In this document: positions 44,487-56,300 of the stretch, one piece after another
Layout of the letters: each line of letters opens with the position of its first letter
Position numbering within the stretch: position 1 is the stretch's first letter
DNA from: Rhizaria sp. SCN 62-66
Lineage: Eukaryota; Rhizaria, unplaced
DNA: 64,000 nucleotides
Assembly (NCBI GenBank): GCA_001724265.1
Contig: MEDY01000092.1
Span: 1-64,000, forward strand
Direction: 5' to 3'
The notes under the pieces: model-generated
The model's database searches: none
Seen by the model: only the letters and a program-made list of their open reading frames with translations
Told to the model about the DNA's origin: nothing
Made by a program: the position numbers and the translations under genes

Positions 44487-45643
44487 ATGAGCCGCAAGCG
44501 TCGTGCGAGTGAAATGAAGGTCCAGGAGTCTTCCGAGGAGGAGGACGGCTTCGATGCCCTCGAGTTCGAGGCTCTCGAGGAGTACCAGGAGGAGATGGAG
44601 AAGATCAAGCGTGCTGCCACCAGCATCAAGGGCGAGATCATTAACAACAAGGTACGACATTCCCCATTACGCATTTGACCACTACCCCCTGCTTTTAATC
44701 CACCCAGGGTCTTCTGTCGCTCATAACTCGTCAAAGCCGTCACACACACTTCACTTCCCTCTCACACCTCTCGAAACTTCACGTCTCTCTTTTGCTTTTG
44801 TCTCCCTCGGTCCCTGTCCGCCTTATGCTTTCCTGTCACGCTCTCCAGGAAGGTCTGCTGCAGAAGATTGAGGACATTGCGCTGCCGCGCGACTGGATGT
44901 GGATCGAGACGCTCGACGTGCACACCACAGAGCCTCTCCAAGTCGACGAGAACGACGACCTTAAGCGCGAGGCCGCCTTCTACGAGTCGTCCCTCGACGC
45001 CGTCAAGCTCGCGCTCATCCAGCTCAAGCAGTCGGGCGTGCCGTTCGAGCGCCCCGCAGACTACTACGCCGAGTCCGTCAAGCCCGACACGCACATGTCC
45101 AAGATCAAGCAGATCCTGATCAACGACAAGAAGCGCATGGAGGAGGTCGAGGAACGCCGTCGCAAGCGCGACATCCGCAAGTTCGCCAAGGCCGTCCGTA
45201 CCGAGAAGGTCAACGAGCGTCTCGACCGTAAGCGCGCCGCGCTCGAGGAGATCGACCGCGTCAAGAACCGCAACAAGCACAACGACGTGTCGAGTGCCGA
45301 GTTCAAGGCGTCTCTCCGCGGCGGCGGCGCCAACGGCAACGCCAGCAAGGGCAAGCGCTTCGAGGACTCGCTCCCCGGCGGCGTCGAGGCCGCCGAGCGC
45401 AAGGGCAAGGTCGGCTACCGCGGCAAGCGCGACGACGGCGCCGCTGCGGGCGGCAAGTCGCACAAGCGCGCTGCCAAGGACGAGAAGTATGGCGCTAAGA
45501 AGACCAACCGCCGCAACACGCCCGAGAGCTTTAACGACACTTCGAGCTACAGTCGCAAGCACAATGAGAGTGCCATCGGCCAGTTCGGTCCCAAGGGCTC
45601 CCACGGCAAGCGCGGCGGCGCCGGTGGCAACAAGCGCAAGTAA
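44487..45643 (+). CDS. EBP2: rRNA-processing protein EBP2
   Basis: Exons 44487-44651 and 44849-45643 (donor GTACGA), 319 residues, TAA stop. It has the family order: acidic N-terminus (ESSEEEDGFDALEFEALEEY), W-rich patch (RDWMWIETLDV), NDDLKREAAFYESSLDAVKL, the GVPFERPADYYAE block (compare VP..RP.DYFAE), MSKIKQILINDKKRMEEVEE, then a long basic coiled coil and a Gly/Lys-rich tail with NTPESFNDTSSYSRK (compare NTRESYDDVSSF). EBP2 acts in the nucleolus in 27S pre-rRNA processing and assembly of the large subunit, so with NMD3 this window holds two 60S-biogenesis factors. The basic C-terminus (HGKRGGAGGNKRK) is typical. A hairpin follows 27 bases after the stop. Confidence 0.93.
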
Positions 45644-46197
45644 GCGCCTGAGGAGTTGCTTTTCCTGAAGCGTGCTTTTCCTGAAGCACGGTGTTTTAGT
45701 TTTAGTTTAGTTTGATAAGTACATGGTTTCATCATGTACACATATGTAGTCGGAAAAGTAAATGACGTTCTTCACCACAAGAGCGCAAACACAAAAATGA
45801 CCCCCAAATTTATCTTCATTTGCCTGCATCGTCTAAGCATTACGACGGGCTCGATACAAAGTCTCTGCATTTTTTGAAACTTTACTCCTTTGCAATGTTG
45901 AAACAAAATGTTATCATTTTCATTTGATTCTATGAATCGGTCTTTTTTTTTAATTATTCTGACAAGTATCGATCGTCTGAAATGTCAACGGTTGCCCAGG
46001 GGCACTCACAGAATGAAAAGATAGAAATGAATGGATTCGAATGAAATGATATTTATTCAGTGAAAAAACATGAAATTATATTATTTAAATATTCAAGGAC
46101 CACGCGCACAGAATTTCGTAGACTCATTAACCAATATCTTATCATATGTAACTTTCTTAATAAACCGACAAAGGCGAAAACGCATTCACTCGCTTAC
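45644..46197. other. Spacer between convergent EBP2 and ABCC genes
   Basis: About 550 AT-rich bases with the EBP2 hairpin at its left end. Nothing else was recognised. Confidence 0.6.
45671..45690 (+). other. Hairpin downstream of EBP2
   Basis: CGTGCTT (45671-45677), loop TTCCTG, AAGCACG (45684-45690). The block GCTTTTCCTGAAGC is present twice in tandem (45658-45671 and 45674-45687), 2 bases apart. Likely 3' UTR. Confidence 0.5.
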
Positions 46198-49100
46198 TTA
46201 CGCCTCAGCGCTCTTGCCGTTGCCTTTGTCACCGCCCACAGCCTTATCCTTCTTCTCACTCGCGCCAGCGCCGGGAGCGTTGCCTTGGCTCTGGTTGCGA
46301 CTGTGCGTGCGGTTGTGCGCACTCGACTGCCGGCTCATTCTCAAGCCCTTAAGCCTGCTCTTGCTCTTGCTCTTGTTGTTGCTGGCGTCATCAACCGCCG
46401 AGTGCGACTGCCTCAGCGCCGCAAACGCGCCCCCGGCAACCTTCTCTAGCTCGCGCGGCTTGCCGACCTCGATGATGCGGCCCTTGTCCATAACGACGAC
46501 GATGTCGTAGTCCATCACCGTCTCAAGCCGGTGCGCGATCGTGATCACCGTCACGCCGCCGAACTCGCGCCGCAGCATCGTCTGCACCAGCGCGTCCGTC
46601 GCCAGGTCCACCGCCGCGGTCGCCTCGTCGACCAGGAGAACCTTAGCGCGGCGCAGCAGCGCGCGCGCAATACAGAGCAGCTGGCGCTGGCCCTGCGAGA
46701 AGACGTCGCCGGCGCCGGAGCCCAGGCGGAAGTCGAGGCCGCCAGGGAGCTCGGCGACCGTGTCAAGCAGGCCCACAGCGTCGAGCGCGAGCCACAGGCG
46801 GCACTCGCGGCCCGATTTGAGGTCGGCGGGGGTGAAGCCCATCTCCTTCGGGGACGGCCACGACCACGAGTCGTCGCTCCTGCCACCGCCGCTGCTCGAT
46901 GACGATGAGCTCGAGCTGGCGCTGCTGCTACCGGTGTCACCGCAGAGGAGCGCGTCGTTGTAGTCGTCCGCCAGGCCCGCGTAGACTCTGTAGCGCAATT
47001 CCTCGTCGTCGTCGCAGAGCTGCTCACTGCCCACCGTGACCGCCGTGTGCTGCTGCTGTGCGCGCGTCCCGTCAAGCGACATCGCGGCGTGCGCCTGCGC
47101 CTGCGCGTGCGCGAGCGCGACTGCGGGGCGAAGGCGGCCGCGCGCGTCGCGCCGGGGCTTGCGCGCGGCCTGCACCGCCGTCTCGGCCGCGGGGTCAAGG
47201 TTGAAGCGCACGGAGCCCGTGAACAGGACGGGCTCCTGCGGGATCGTGGCCATGCCGCGGCGCAGCGTCGACAGCGGCACGCGCGCGATGTCGATGCCGT
47301 CGAGCAGGACGGAGCCGCGCCAATCGACGTCGTGCACGGCGGCGCGGGCGCTGTCAGCCTCGCCGCTGGCACCTGCAGGCGCAGAGTCAGCAGTCGAGTT
47401 GCTGTTGGAGTCAGCGCTGTCGGCGTTGGCGTAGGCGTTGCTGTTGTTGTAAGCCATCGCGAGCGCAATGATGGGATCAGTGCAGTCAGCGACGCCGGCA
47501 GCGAGTCCGGCCTCGACAAGCGCCGCGTCAGACAGCAGACCAACAGTGTCAGCACTGCTTGAGTTCGCGTGCGAGTTCGAGCGATAGCGGCTGTTTGTCC
47601 CGTTCACGCCGTGCTTGGCGTTCCACGCGGCCGCGTTGGCGCTGGCCTGCGAGTCGGTCTCGCCGAGCAGCGCGCCCAGCACCGCAGCGGCCTCCGCGCG
47701 CACGCGCTCGTGCTCCGTGGTGCGGAACAGCAACTGCAGCAGCGAGCTCTTGCCGGCGCCCGTGCGGCCGACGACGGCGACCTTGGTGCCTGCCGCGATG
47801 GGCAGTGAGACGTCGCGCAGCACTAGCGGCGTGTCGGGGCGGTAGCGCATCGATACGTGGCGCAGCTCGAGCGCGCCAGTGCGAGGCCAGCGCGGCGGCG
47901 GCGGCGGCGGGAGGAGCGCGGCCGGCAGCCGGGTCAGCCGCGCCGCGGGCGTGGGCCGCTGCTTGGCCTGCTCGATGAAGACGGGGTCGCGAACCTGCGC
48001 CGGCGACGCCGCGGCCTCGGGGGAGAGCGCGATGAACTCGTCGACGCGCTGCGCGCTGTTAAGCTGTGACTCGACGTCGATGCTGAGGCGGACGAGCCAG
48101 TTGAGGCGCTGCGTGACGGCCATGGCGTAGCCGACGAGGAGGCCGATGAGGCCCGCGTTGAGCGCGGGGTGCGCACCGAGCGCGCTCGCGCCGAGACGGG
48201 ACCAGGCCGACCACCACCAGTCAGAGTCACGCTTCGCGCTGCTGCTGTCACCGCTCTCGTTGCCGTTAACGCTGCTCATGTTCGTACTGGACGCAGTCGC
48301 GGAGGGCGCGATCGTCGAGAGCAGCGCGGTGATGTCGCGAGCATCAACACCAGGGAGCAACGCCGCAATACTATCAGCATCCACACTTCCACTCGCACTC
48401 AGAGAGTTCACGTTCGGGTTGTGCAGTGAGCGGAGTGCAACGGTGACGACCTCTGCAGCGACTGCAAGCTCGCTCATTTCGCTGTCGCCACTGGTACTCA
48501 CCCTGGAGGCAGATGCACTCATACTGATGTACTTAGCCTCGGTATAAGTGTCCGCGAGCGGGGACCACTGCGGCAGACCGAGCGCGCGCGCCAAGACGTC
48601 GCCCGCAGCCTCGAGGGCAGTTTTGCTGGCGCGGCGCGCGCTGGCGGTCGTGGCGCGGGCTGCGATCGTAGTCGCAATTGCGGCAGCAGCCTCGAGTTCA
48701 GCATTACTCACAGTCGAGCCGGTGCCGAAGTCGACGTCAGAAGTCGTACTGTTGTTGTTGACGCTGCTGCGAGACGCGAGAATCGCAGTTGCGACAACGC
48801 CGATGGCAGCGGCAGCAGCCTCAATTGCAGTTAAAGCCGCAGTGCGCACCACAGAAAGGTCACTCGCGCTCGCGCTCACAACGCCACTAAACGCAGCCAC
48901 AGTGCTGTTCGTGGCTACACTCGCGACGACACCGGTAGCAGCGTTAACCGTCGCCGTCGCCGCCACCGCTGTCGCGCTTGACTTGGCGAATGTTGCGGCA
49001 GGCGCGAGCGCAAAGCCGAGCGTGGTGACGTACGTAACGGACGACGACATCATCGCGATGGCGCCAGCCAGGAACAGGATGAGCGCGCCGAGGATGTCCA

Positions 49101-52100
49101 GCCGCACCGCCAGCCAGCGGTTCGAGCACTGGTTGGCGTAGCGCGCGCGGCAACTGTGGTCGACGAGCGTCTGGTTGCGCGACATGAACTCGAGCCGCTT
49201 GCGGTACGCGCGGATCGACGTCAGCCCCTCGAGCGTGGACTCGAACTGGGTGAAGATGGGCGAGTTGGACAGCGCCTCCAGGCGGCGTGTCTCGCGGGCC
49301 GTGGAGCGGTAGTAGCGCGAGATCATGTAGAAAATAGCACCGATGGGCACAAGCGCGGCGGCGAACCAGACCGCGCCGAAGGTGATGACGATGAGAAACG
49401 ACACGCCGTGCACGTACGAGGTGATGCAGTTGAAGAAGGCCGTCGGCAGGCCCTGGTCGAGCGCGGACACGTCCTTGGAGAAGCGGTTCACGATGCGGCC
49501 CGTCGGGGTCGTGTCGAAGAACGTCACGGGCGCCTGAATTACTGCAATGAGCAGCTTGTCGTGCAGCAAACGGGCAGCGCGGATGCCGAGCCAGGCCGCG
49601 AGCAGGTTCGCGATGAGCGACACGACGACCGCGCCGGCTGCAAACAGCGCGTATACCTTGATGTAGAAAAGCCCTTCGCGGTGGTACGAGTCCGAGGACC
49701 AGGCCGAGAGCCACACGTCAGTGAAGCGCTGCAGCGCGGCCTGCGCGACGATGGCGACGACGGCGAGGAACGGCAGGAAAATGCCCATGGAGCGGAGGTA
49801 ATTGAAGTAGACGGCCCATTCAACCGAGCCCGAGTGGCGCTGCTCGGCCGCCACCAGCGTCACCACGGGCTTCGCCGCAGTCTTGTCGCCGTCCTTTGCG
49901 CCGCTCTCACTCTCGCTGGGGCTCGCACAGGCAGTTGTGCTGGCAGCTGCAGTTCGGGAGATGGCGGAGGCGCCGCGGTTCATCGACTTGGCCTTGGCCA
50001 GAGAGCTGGATGACTTGGCGACAGCCACGGGCGGTGCCGCGGCGCTCGCAGCGGCGCTGCTCTGCGCGTTGGCACTTGTTGTGTTCGTATTGACCTCTTC
50101 TTGCTCTTCGGTCACGTTCTTTGCCTGAGACTTGCTCGCAGCAGCAGCGTCGGCGCTTGCGTCGACAGCAGCATCAGTGCCACTAGAGAGCTCACTCCAG
50201 GCGCTGTTGCTCCTCGCAACCTCGGTCGAGTTGGCGACGCTGTCCGCCAAGTTCGGCGTGATGTCATTCGCCACATTGTCATGCGACGCGGACGTCGACA
50301 GCGACAGCGACGTGCTCCCGTCGTCCTCGTCGTCGTTCTGGATCGCCAAGGCGGCCTGGTACTGCGCGCGGTACCCCGCCGCGGTCACGGCCGGAAACAG
50401 CGCCGCGAACGCGCCCTGTAGCGGGCACATCGCGGCCGCGGCGCCCTCAGGGGCCGCCACGGACGCGAAGGCCGCGAGCGGGATCAGCGGGCAGCCGTGC
50501 GCGGCCTGCGCGACGCGGGCGCCCGAGCCGGCGGGCGGCGCGGGGGCCTTGGCGCCCGCAGTCACAAGCGCCGTGCTGCTGCCGCTTGCGTTGTTGCCAT
50601 CATTGTTCACACCAGCAGCAGCGTCAGCGGCGTCGGCAGCGTCGGCAGCAGCGTTCGCGTTGCCAGAGCTGTCGATCGCCATGAGTTCGTCGAAAGAACC
50701 ATCTTCCTGAATGCGGATCGCAAGAGCGCGGCGCTTCAGTGACCAACCAATGGTCTCGACACTGGTCGCAGCAACCTTGCTCACGACCACGGCCGCCCCA
50801 CTCGCAGCGGCGTGGGTAGAGCTGCCAGACGCGCTTGCACTTTCGTTCCCGTTGGCAGGCGTCGCCGCTGCCGAAGACTTAGCCTGAGCGGCGTGACCAC
50901 TGGCACTAACACTGGCGCTGCCGGCGACGGCTGCGGCGGCGGCAGCCTCCTGCGCCGTGCCCTGCGACGTCGACTGCATCACGATGACGCGGTCGGCATG
51001 TTGGGCGAGCCGCACGTGGTGGGTCGCCAGTACGCGCGTCTTATCCTTGAGCAGCCCGTTGGGACCCAGTACGCGGTTGAAGACATGTCGCGCGACGTGC
51101 TGGTCCAGCGCGCTGAGGGGCGCGTCGAACAGGAAGATGTCGCAGACGTGGCGCGCATACACAGCGCGCGCGATGCCGAGGCGCTGGCGTTGTCCGCCGG
51201 AGAGGTTCGACCCGCGCTCGCCGACCTCTGTCATGTCGCCGTTGGGCAGGATGGCCAGATCGGTCGTCAGCGCGCACGCCTCGACAGTCTCGGCGAAGAG
51301 CTTGGGGATGAAGGGCGCGCCCAGGGTGATGTTCTCGCGGACCGTGGCGTTGAACAGCCAGGGGACTTGCGGCACGAAGGCGATGCGCGAGAGTGGGTTC
51401 GCGAACGACGCGGCCGCGCGCGGAGTCGGCAGCGGGAGGCGCGACAACGCGGCCAGCACAGTCGCGGCGGGGGAGCGCAGCGACGCGTGCGGGGACTCGG
51501 GCGCCGCCGCGGTCTGGCCGGGGATAAGGGACAGCAGCGAGGGTGAGTGGTCGATCTCGCCGAGCAGGCACTGAAGCAGGAACGACTTGCCGGAGCCGAC
51601 GGGGCCGACGATGACCGTGAAGGAGCCCGGCGCGAGGTACAAGTGCGGGATGTGCAGAGTCGGCAGCGGCAGCGTCGTCGTCACCGTTGCGCTCGCAGCC
51701 GCGGCGGCGGGCTTGGAGATGCTCGCGCGCGGCGTGCTGGAGCTACGACTGGGAGTCCCGGTCCCTGTGAAGGCACCCGTGAAGGTACCCGTGGCCATGT
51801 GTGCACTGGTGCTCGGTGCGATGGCGACTATGGCGGTGAGGTCCACCGCGCTGACGCGGAGCGGGTCGGCGCGCTCGGCCCAGAAGTCCCTCTGATGCAC
51901 CCAGAGCGCGCCGCGGGGCAGCGCAGCCGTGCGGGAGAAGCGCGTGCTGAGGCGCGTCAGCACGCGCGCCGGCTCCGGCAGCGGGGTGGCGGGGCGCGGG
52001 GTCGGCGCGCCGGCGATCTTGCCCAGGCCGCTGCTGTTAGTGGTGCTGCTCGTGTTGACGACGGCGCTCGACGAGAGCGAGCTGCTGTTGGGGCTCGCGT

Positions 52101-53339
52101 ACGTGCTGCTCTCGTTGTTATGGCGCGCGTCCGCGGCGACGACGAGCTCCTCGACGTACCCGGGCGGGGCCTGGTCTGGGTGCGCGAGCAGCTCGCCGAT
52201 GCGGCGAATCGAGATGCCGCCCTCGATGATGTACTGGATGGCGAACGGCAGCGACAGCAACGGCTGCTGCAGCATGTTGAACAGATTCAGCGCGGTGAAC
52301 GCCGACGCGGGGGTCAGCGTCCCGCCCGCGGCGAGCACGTAGACGAGGAAGGTAGCGGTGGCGACGACCGTGGGCAGCGCCTGCAGCACCATGGCCTGCA
52401 CGCCGCCGAGCGCCTGGCGAGACAGCGCGAACGCGGTTTCGGGCGCGCGGACGGCGCGGATAACCGAGAGCAGGTACTGTTCCCAGCCCTGCATCTTGAC
52501 CGTGCGGATGCCGACTAGCAGCTCCATGGTGAGGTTGACGCGCTCGTCAGCCTTGGCCACGGCGCGGCCGGAGTAGCGGCCCTGGATGACGTTGAGGCGC
52601 AGCTGCAGCGGGATCGTGACGATGAGCGCGACAACGCCGGCGACGGTGGCCCAGCCCAGAAGCTGCACGAGCATGATGATCGTGATGATGCACTGAGGCG
52701 GAACGAAGAACACGTAGTACCCCATCCAGTAGACGGACTCGACGCGCTGCGAGTCGGTGGACATGATGTTGGCGATCTTGCCGCTGGTGATTGAATCGCG
52801 CGAGTGCAGCGACATCGTCAGCGTCTTGCGGTACACGAGTCCGATGACCAGCGAGCGCACGCGCATGGCTTCGCGGATGAGCAGGTGGTACGAGTGCTGC
52901 AGCGCGAGCGACTGCAGCAGCGACGACACGACGAGAACGATCATGAGCAGATAGCCGTAGAAGCCATGCTCGCCGCCCCAGAAGGGCGCCGAGTCCATGT
53001 CATCCGCGAAGACAATCAGCGCGTTGAGACACAGCGGGCCGACGAAGCCGAGCAGGTCGCCGATGAGCTTGAGCGCGCAGGCGAGCAGCGAGCGGCGGCC
53101 CGTCGCGCTGATGAGCCCGTGGAGCACCGTGCTGGAGAAGTAGCGCGCCGCGAGGATCTGCTCGGCCGTGAACATGCGCAACGAACCGAGGTTGTCAGCG
53201 CCGCTCTTGCTGCAAGCCGCACTCGCACCCACGCCCCCGTCGCCGCTGCTGCTGCCCGAGGGGCCCGCGCCCGACTCAGGCTGGCGGCCGCTGACACCGG
53301 AGTTGCTTCGGGATACGGCGTCCGAGTCGGCTCCACTGC

Positions 53340-53376
<37 letters not shown>

Positions 53377-56300
53377 TCGGTCGCGCGCCGAGCTCGCCAC
53401 CGCAGCGGTCCTGGCGCGCGCCGCCGCGGCCGCCGCGCTGCCGTCGTCGTCGCAGTCGCGCTCAGTCGGGTCCTGCTCGTTCTTGAGCTGCGACTCGCTC
53501 ACGCCGATCGACGAGCTGAACCGGATCAGAGCGCTGCGGAGGGACTCCTCCTCGGGCGTGTCGTTCTTTGAGATCGCACCGGCGGCGCCGGCGCCCACGG
53601 CAGCGCCGCCGCGCATGCCCGCGCCCGGGAGCGCGGCGGCACCGGCGACATAGTCACCCTGGGGGTTTCGAGTACCCGCAGTCTCGGAGGGAAGCAAATG
53701 CGCGACATCGGCCATCGCACTCGCGTCAAACCCGTAGCCGTCATGACTGTGGCCGCTATTACTGCAGCTGCTGACAAAGGCAGCACACGCGGCGGGCGTG
53801 CGCACCGCGGCGCCCGTGTCGTCGACGGAGACGCCGCTGGGCAGCACCGGCAGCGCCGCCGCGCCCCCGGCCTCAGCGAAGGCGCCGGCAAGGCGCGCGC
53901 GCGCCGCGGCCGTGGCGGCGGTCGCTGCGGTGGCGTCGCATCCGGCCGCGGCGTCGAATGCGCGCTCACGCATGCGCATCACGGCACCGTGGTCAAACGC
54001 GTTCATCGTGCGGCGCAGCGAGAGGTATGGCGCGAGGTAGTCGAGGTCGGAGGCGTTGATGACGGCGCGGTAGCCGTGTGCGATGAGCGGGTGCATGAAC
54101 GAGAAGAACAGATACGAGAAGCTCGACGACATGACTTCCCACGACGACGGGGCGACAGCGCCGGCCGCGGTCGGCGGCAGCGAGGCGGTGGCCGCGGCGG
54201 CGACAGTGACAGTGGCGGGGCGTTCGGGGACGCGCCAGATCGCGCCCGCGGTGAGGCGGCGCTTGATGGCGCTGAACACACCACCCTTGTTCTTGTCGTT
54301 CTCGGCGTCGGCGTTGTTCACGTTCACGTTGCTACGGGGCTCGTAGTAGGCGAACTCGGCGCTGTCGCCGCCGTCGCGCGGGCCGTGTGTGATCGACGCG
54401 CGCGACGCCGAGCTGATCACACCCACAGAAGAGCCGCCCGCGCCCCTGGCACCGGCGCCCTGGGCGGAGTTGGTGCTAGGGTTGGCGGCCAGATACGCAG
54501 TGCCAGGCCCGAGCAACAGAGTGCCGCGGCCGCTGGCGCCCGCGCCGGGCCCCACGCCCACGCCCGCGCCCGCGCCTGCGCCAGCAATGCGGGCGCCAGT
54601 GGAGCTGCGGTTACGGGCACTTGCACTTGCAGTCGCAGGTGCAGCGGCCTTCTTGCCGATGATTCTGGCGAGGGAAAGCCGGTCGTTGCCGTCGCTCGTC
54701 GCGATCTCAACAAGCTCGCTGACGTTGTCCTTCTTTGCCTTCTTCTGACCCGCCGCAGTGTTTTGCGACTTCGCGTTCTCTTTATCGTCGCACATGCGGC
54801 CTGGCTTCAGCGCGGGGTCGGTGCTATCCAGGAGCGCCACGCCGGAGAAATCCTTGGCGGCACTCCCGCCACCGCCGCCGGAGCACGCAGTGGGCAGAGC
54901 GGGCAGCCGGTCGACGTGGAAGAGCCCCTTGGCCACGGCGCCCTGGTAGGCCGCGTTGAGCGCTGGGTCGACCGGCTTGCCCGCGAGCGTGTAGCCGACC
55001 GGGCCTGGGGTCACCTCGGTTTCGGTCACCGCCACCGCATTCACATTCGCGCTGGAGGGCACCGAGGTCGCGGTCGCGACCACGGAGGCGGCTGCGGCGG
55101 CTGCGGCGGCCGCGGCGGCCGCGGTGACCGACGCGGTGGTGGGGCTCGCGGTGGCGATGCCGGCCGTGACGGTGCTGACCGAAGGACCGAGCGTGGTGTC
55201 ATCCGCGTCGACCAGCGTCAGCATCGCGACGTTCGCGCTCGTGGGGCTCAAACACGCGCCTGGGGCTCCGGAAGCAGCCGCGGCGGCGGCTGCGTGAGCT
55301 GCAGCGGCTGCGGCGGCGGCCGCCGCGAGGGTGGACCACACGGCGGCCTCGCGGCGCGTGTCCACTGTCGCGATCGCGGCGGCGGCGGCGGCGGTGGGCT
55401 GGCGGGTCGCGACTTGGGGGCGGGACTTGGGGATCGAGGCGAAGATGGACGCGATGGTCGCGCGCGCGACGATAGCGGCGTTCGCGTCGATGACAGAGTG
55501 CGCGATGCCACTGTTTGCGCCAGAGAGAGGAGGGCTATGGTCGGAAAGCGTCGCGTAGCCAGTGCCCGCGGCCGCAGCGGCAGGGTGGCTGTAGCCGCCG
55601 TGATGCCCGGACTCGTCAAACACAGAGAGTTCAGAAGCGCCGACGGGCGGCGCCGCGGCCGCGAGTGTTTGATCCATGATGAATCCCTCGCGGTGTGTTG
55701 CGGAGGCCGGCGTCGCGGAGTACACGTCGCTGGCGCTCTCGTCGTTGTGCGCAAGGATCTCATCCCGGTCGTCAAGGCTCCCGTCGTCGTCGCTATTGTC
55801 GCTGTTGTCCCGACTGTTCAGATCGTCATCGTCGAGATTGAAGTTGTTGCCGAGGCCGTGACCATGACCGTGAGTGGCCGACCGCAGCGAAGACCGTGGG
55901 CGCGTCATCTTACCCGCGCCCAGAGCCGAGGCCGCCACCACAGCGTCCGCCTTGGCAAAACAGTCTGAGCTGGTCGACGCGTACAGGTCGCGCGCGGTGG
56001 CCACCGGATCGGGTGCGTCGTCGGCAAGGAAGTAGCTGAACCCACCGTCGTACCAATCGTACAGGATGCGCTTCTTGACCTCAGCCCAGGACCACGGCGA
56101 CTGCCGCGCGATGGGCGCGCGCGTCTTGAGCGCCCGCTCGGCGCGCTCAGCGGCGCGGCGCGCGGCGAGTTTGCCGTCTCTCATGCCGGTCAAGTGCATG
56201 ATTGCGCAGAGGGCGGCCGCGCTCTCCTCGACGCCGGCGCCCGCGCCCTCGGCGTCGGCTGCGGCGGCATCCGCAGCGCCCGTGCGCCGCGCAGCCGCAT

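Noticed and set aside
53698-55968. 756-codon plus-strand frame inside the ABCC gene
   Set aside because: It is antisense to low-complexity Ala/Ser/Asp-coding sequence and reads as Arg/Gly/Val-rich shadow. The minus frame has clear transporter domains.
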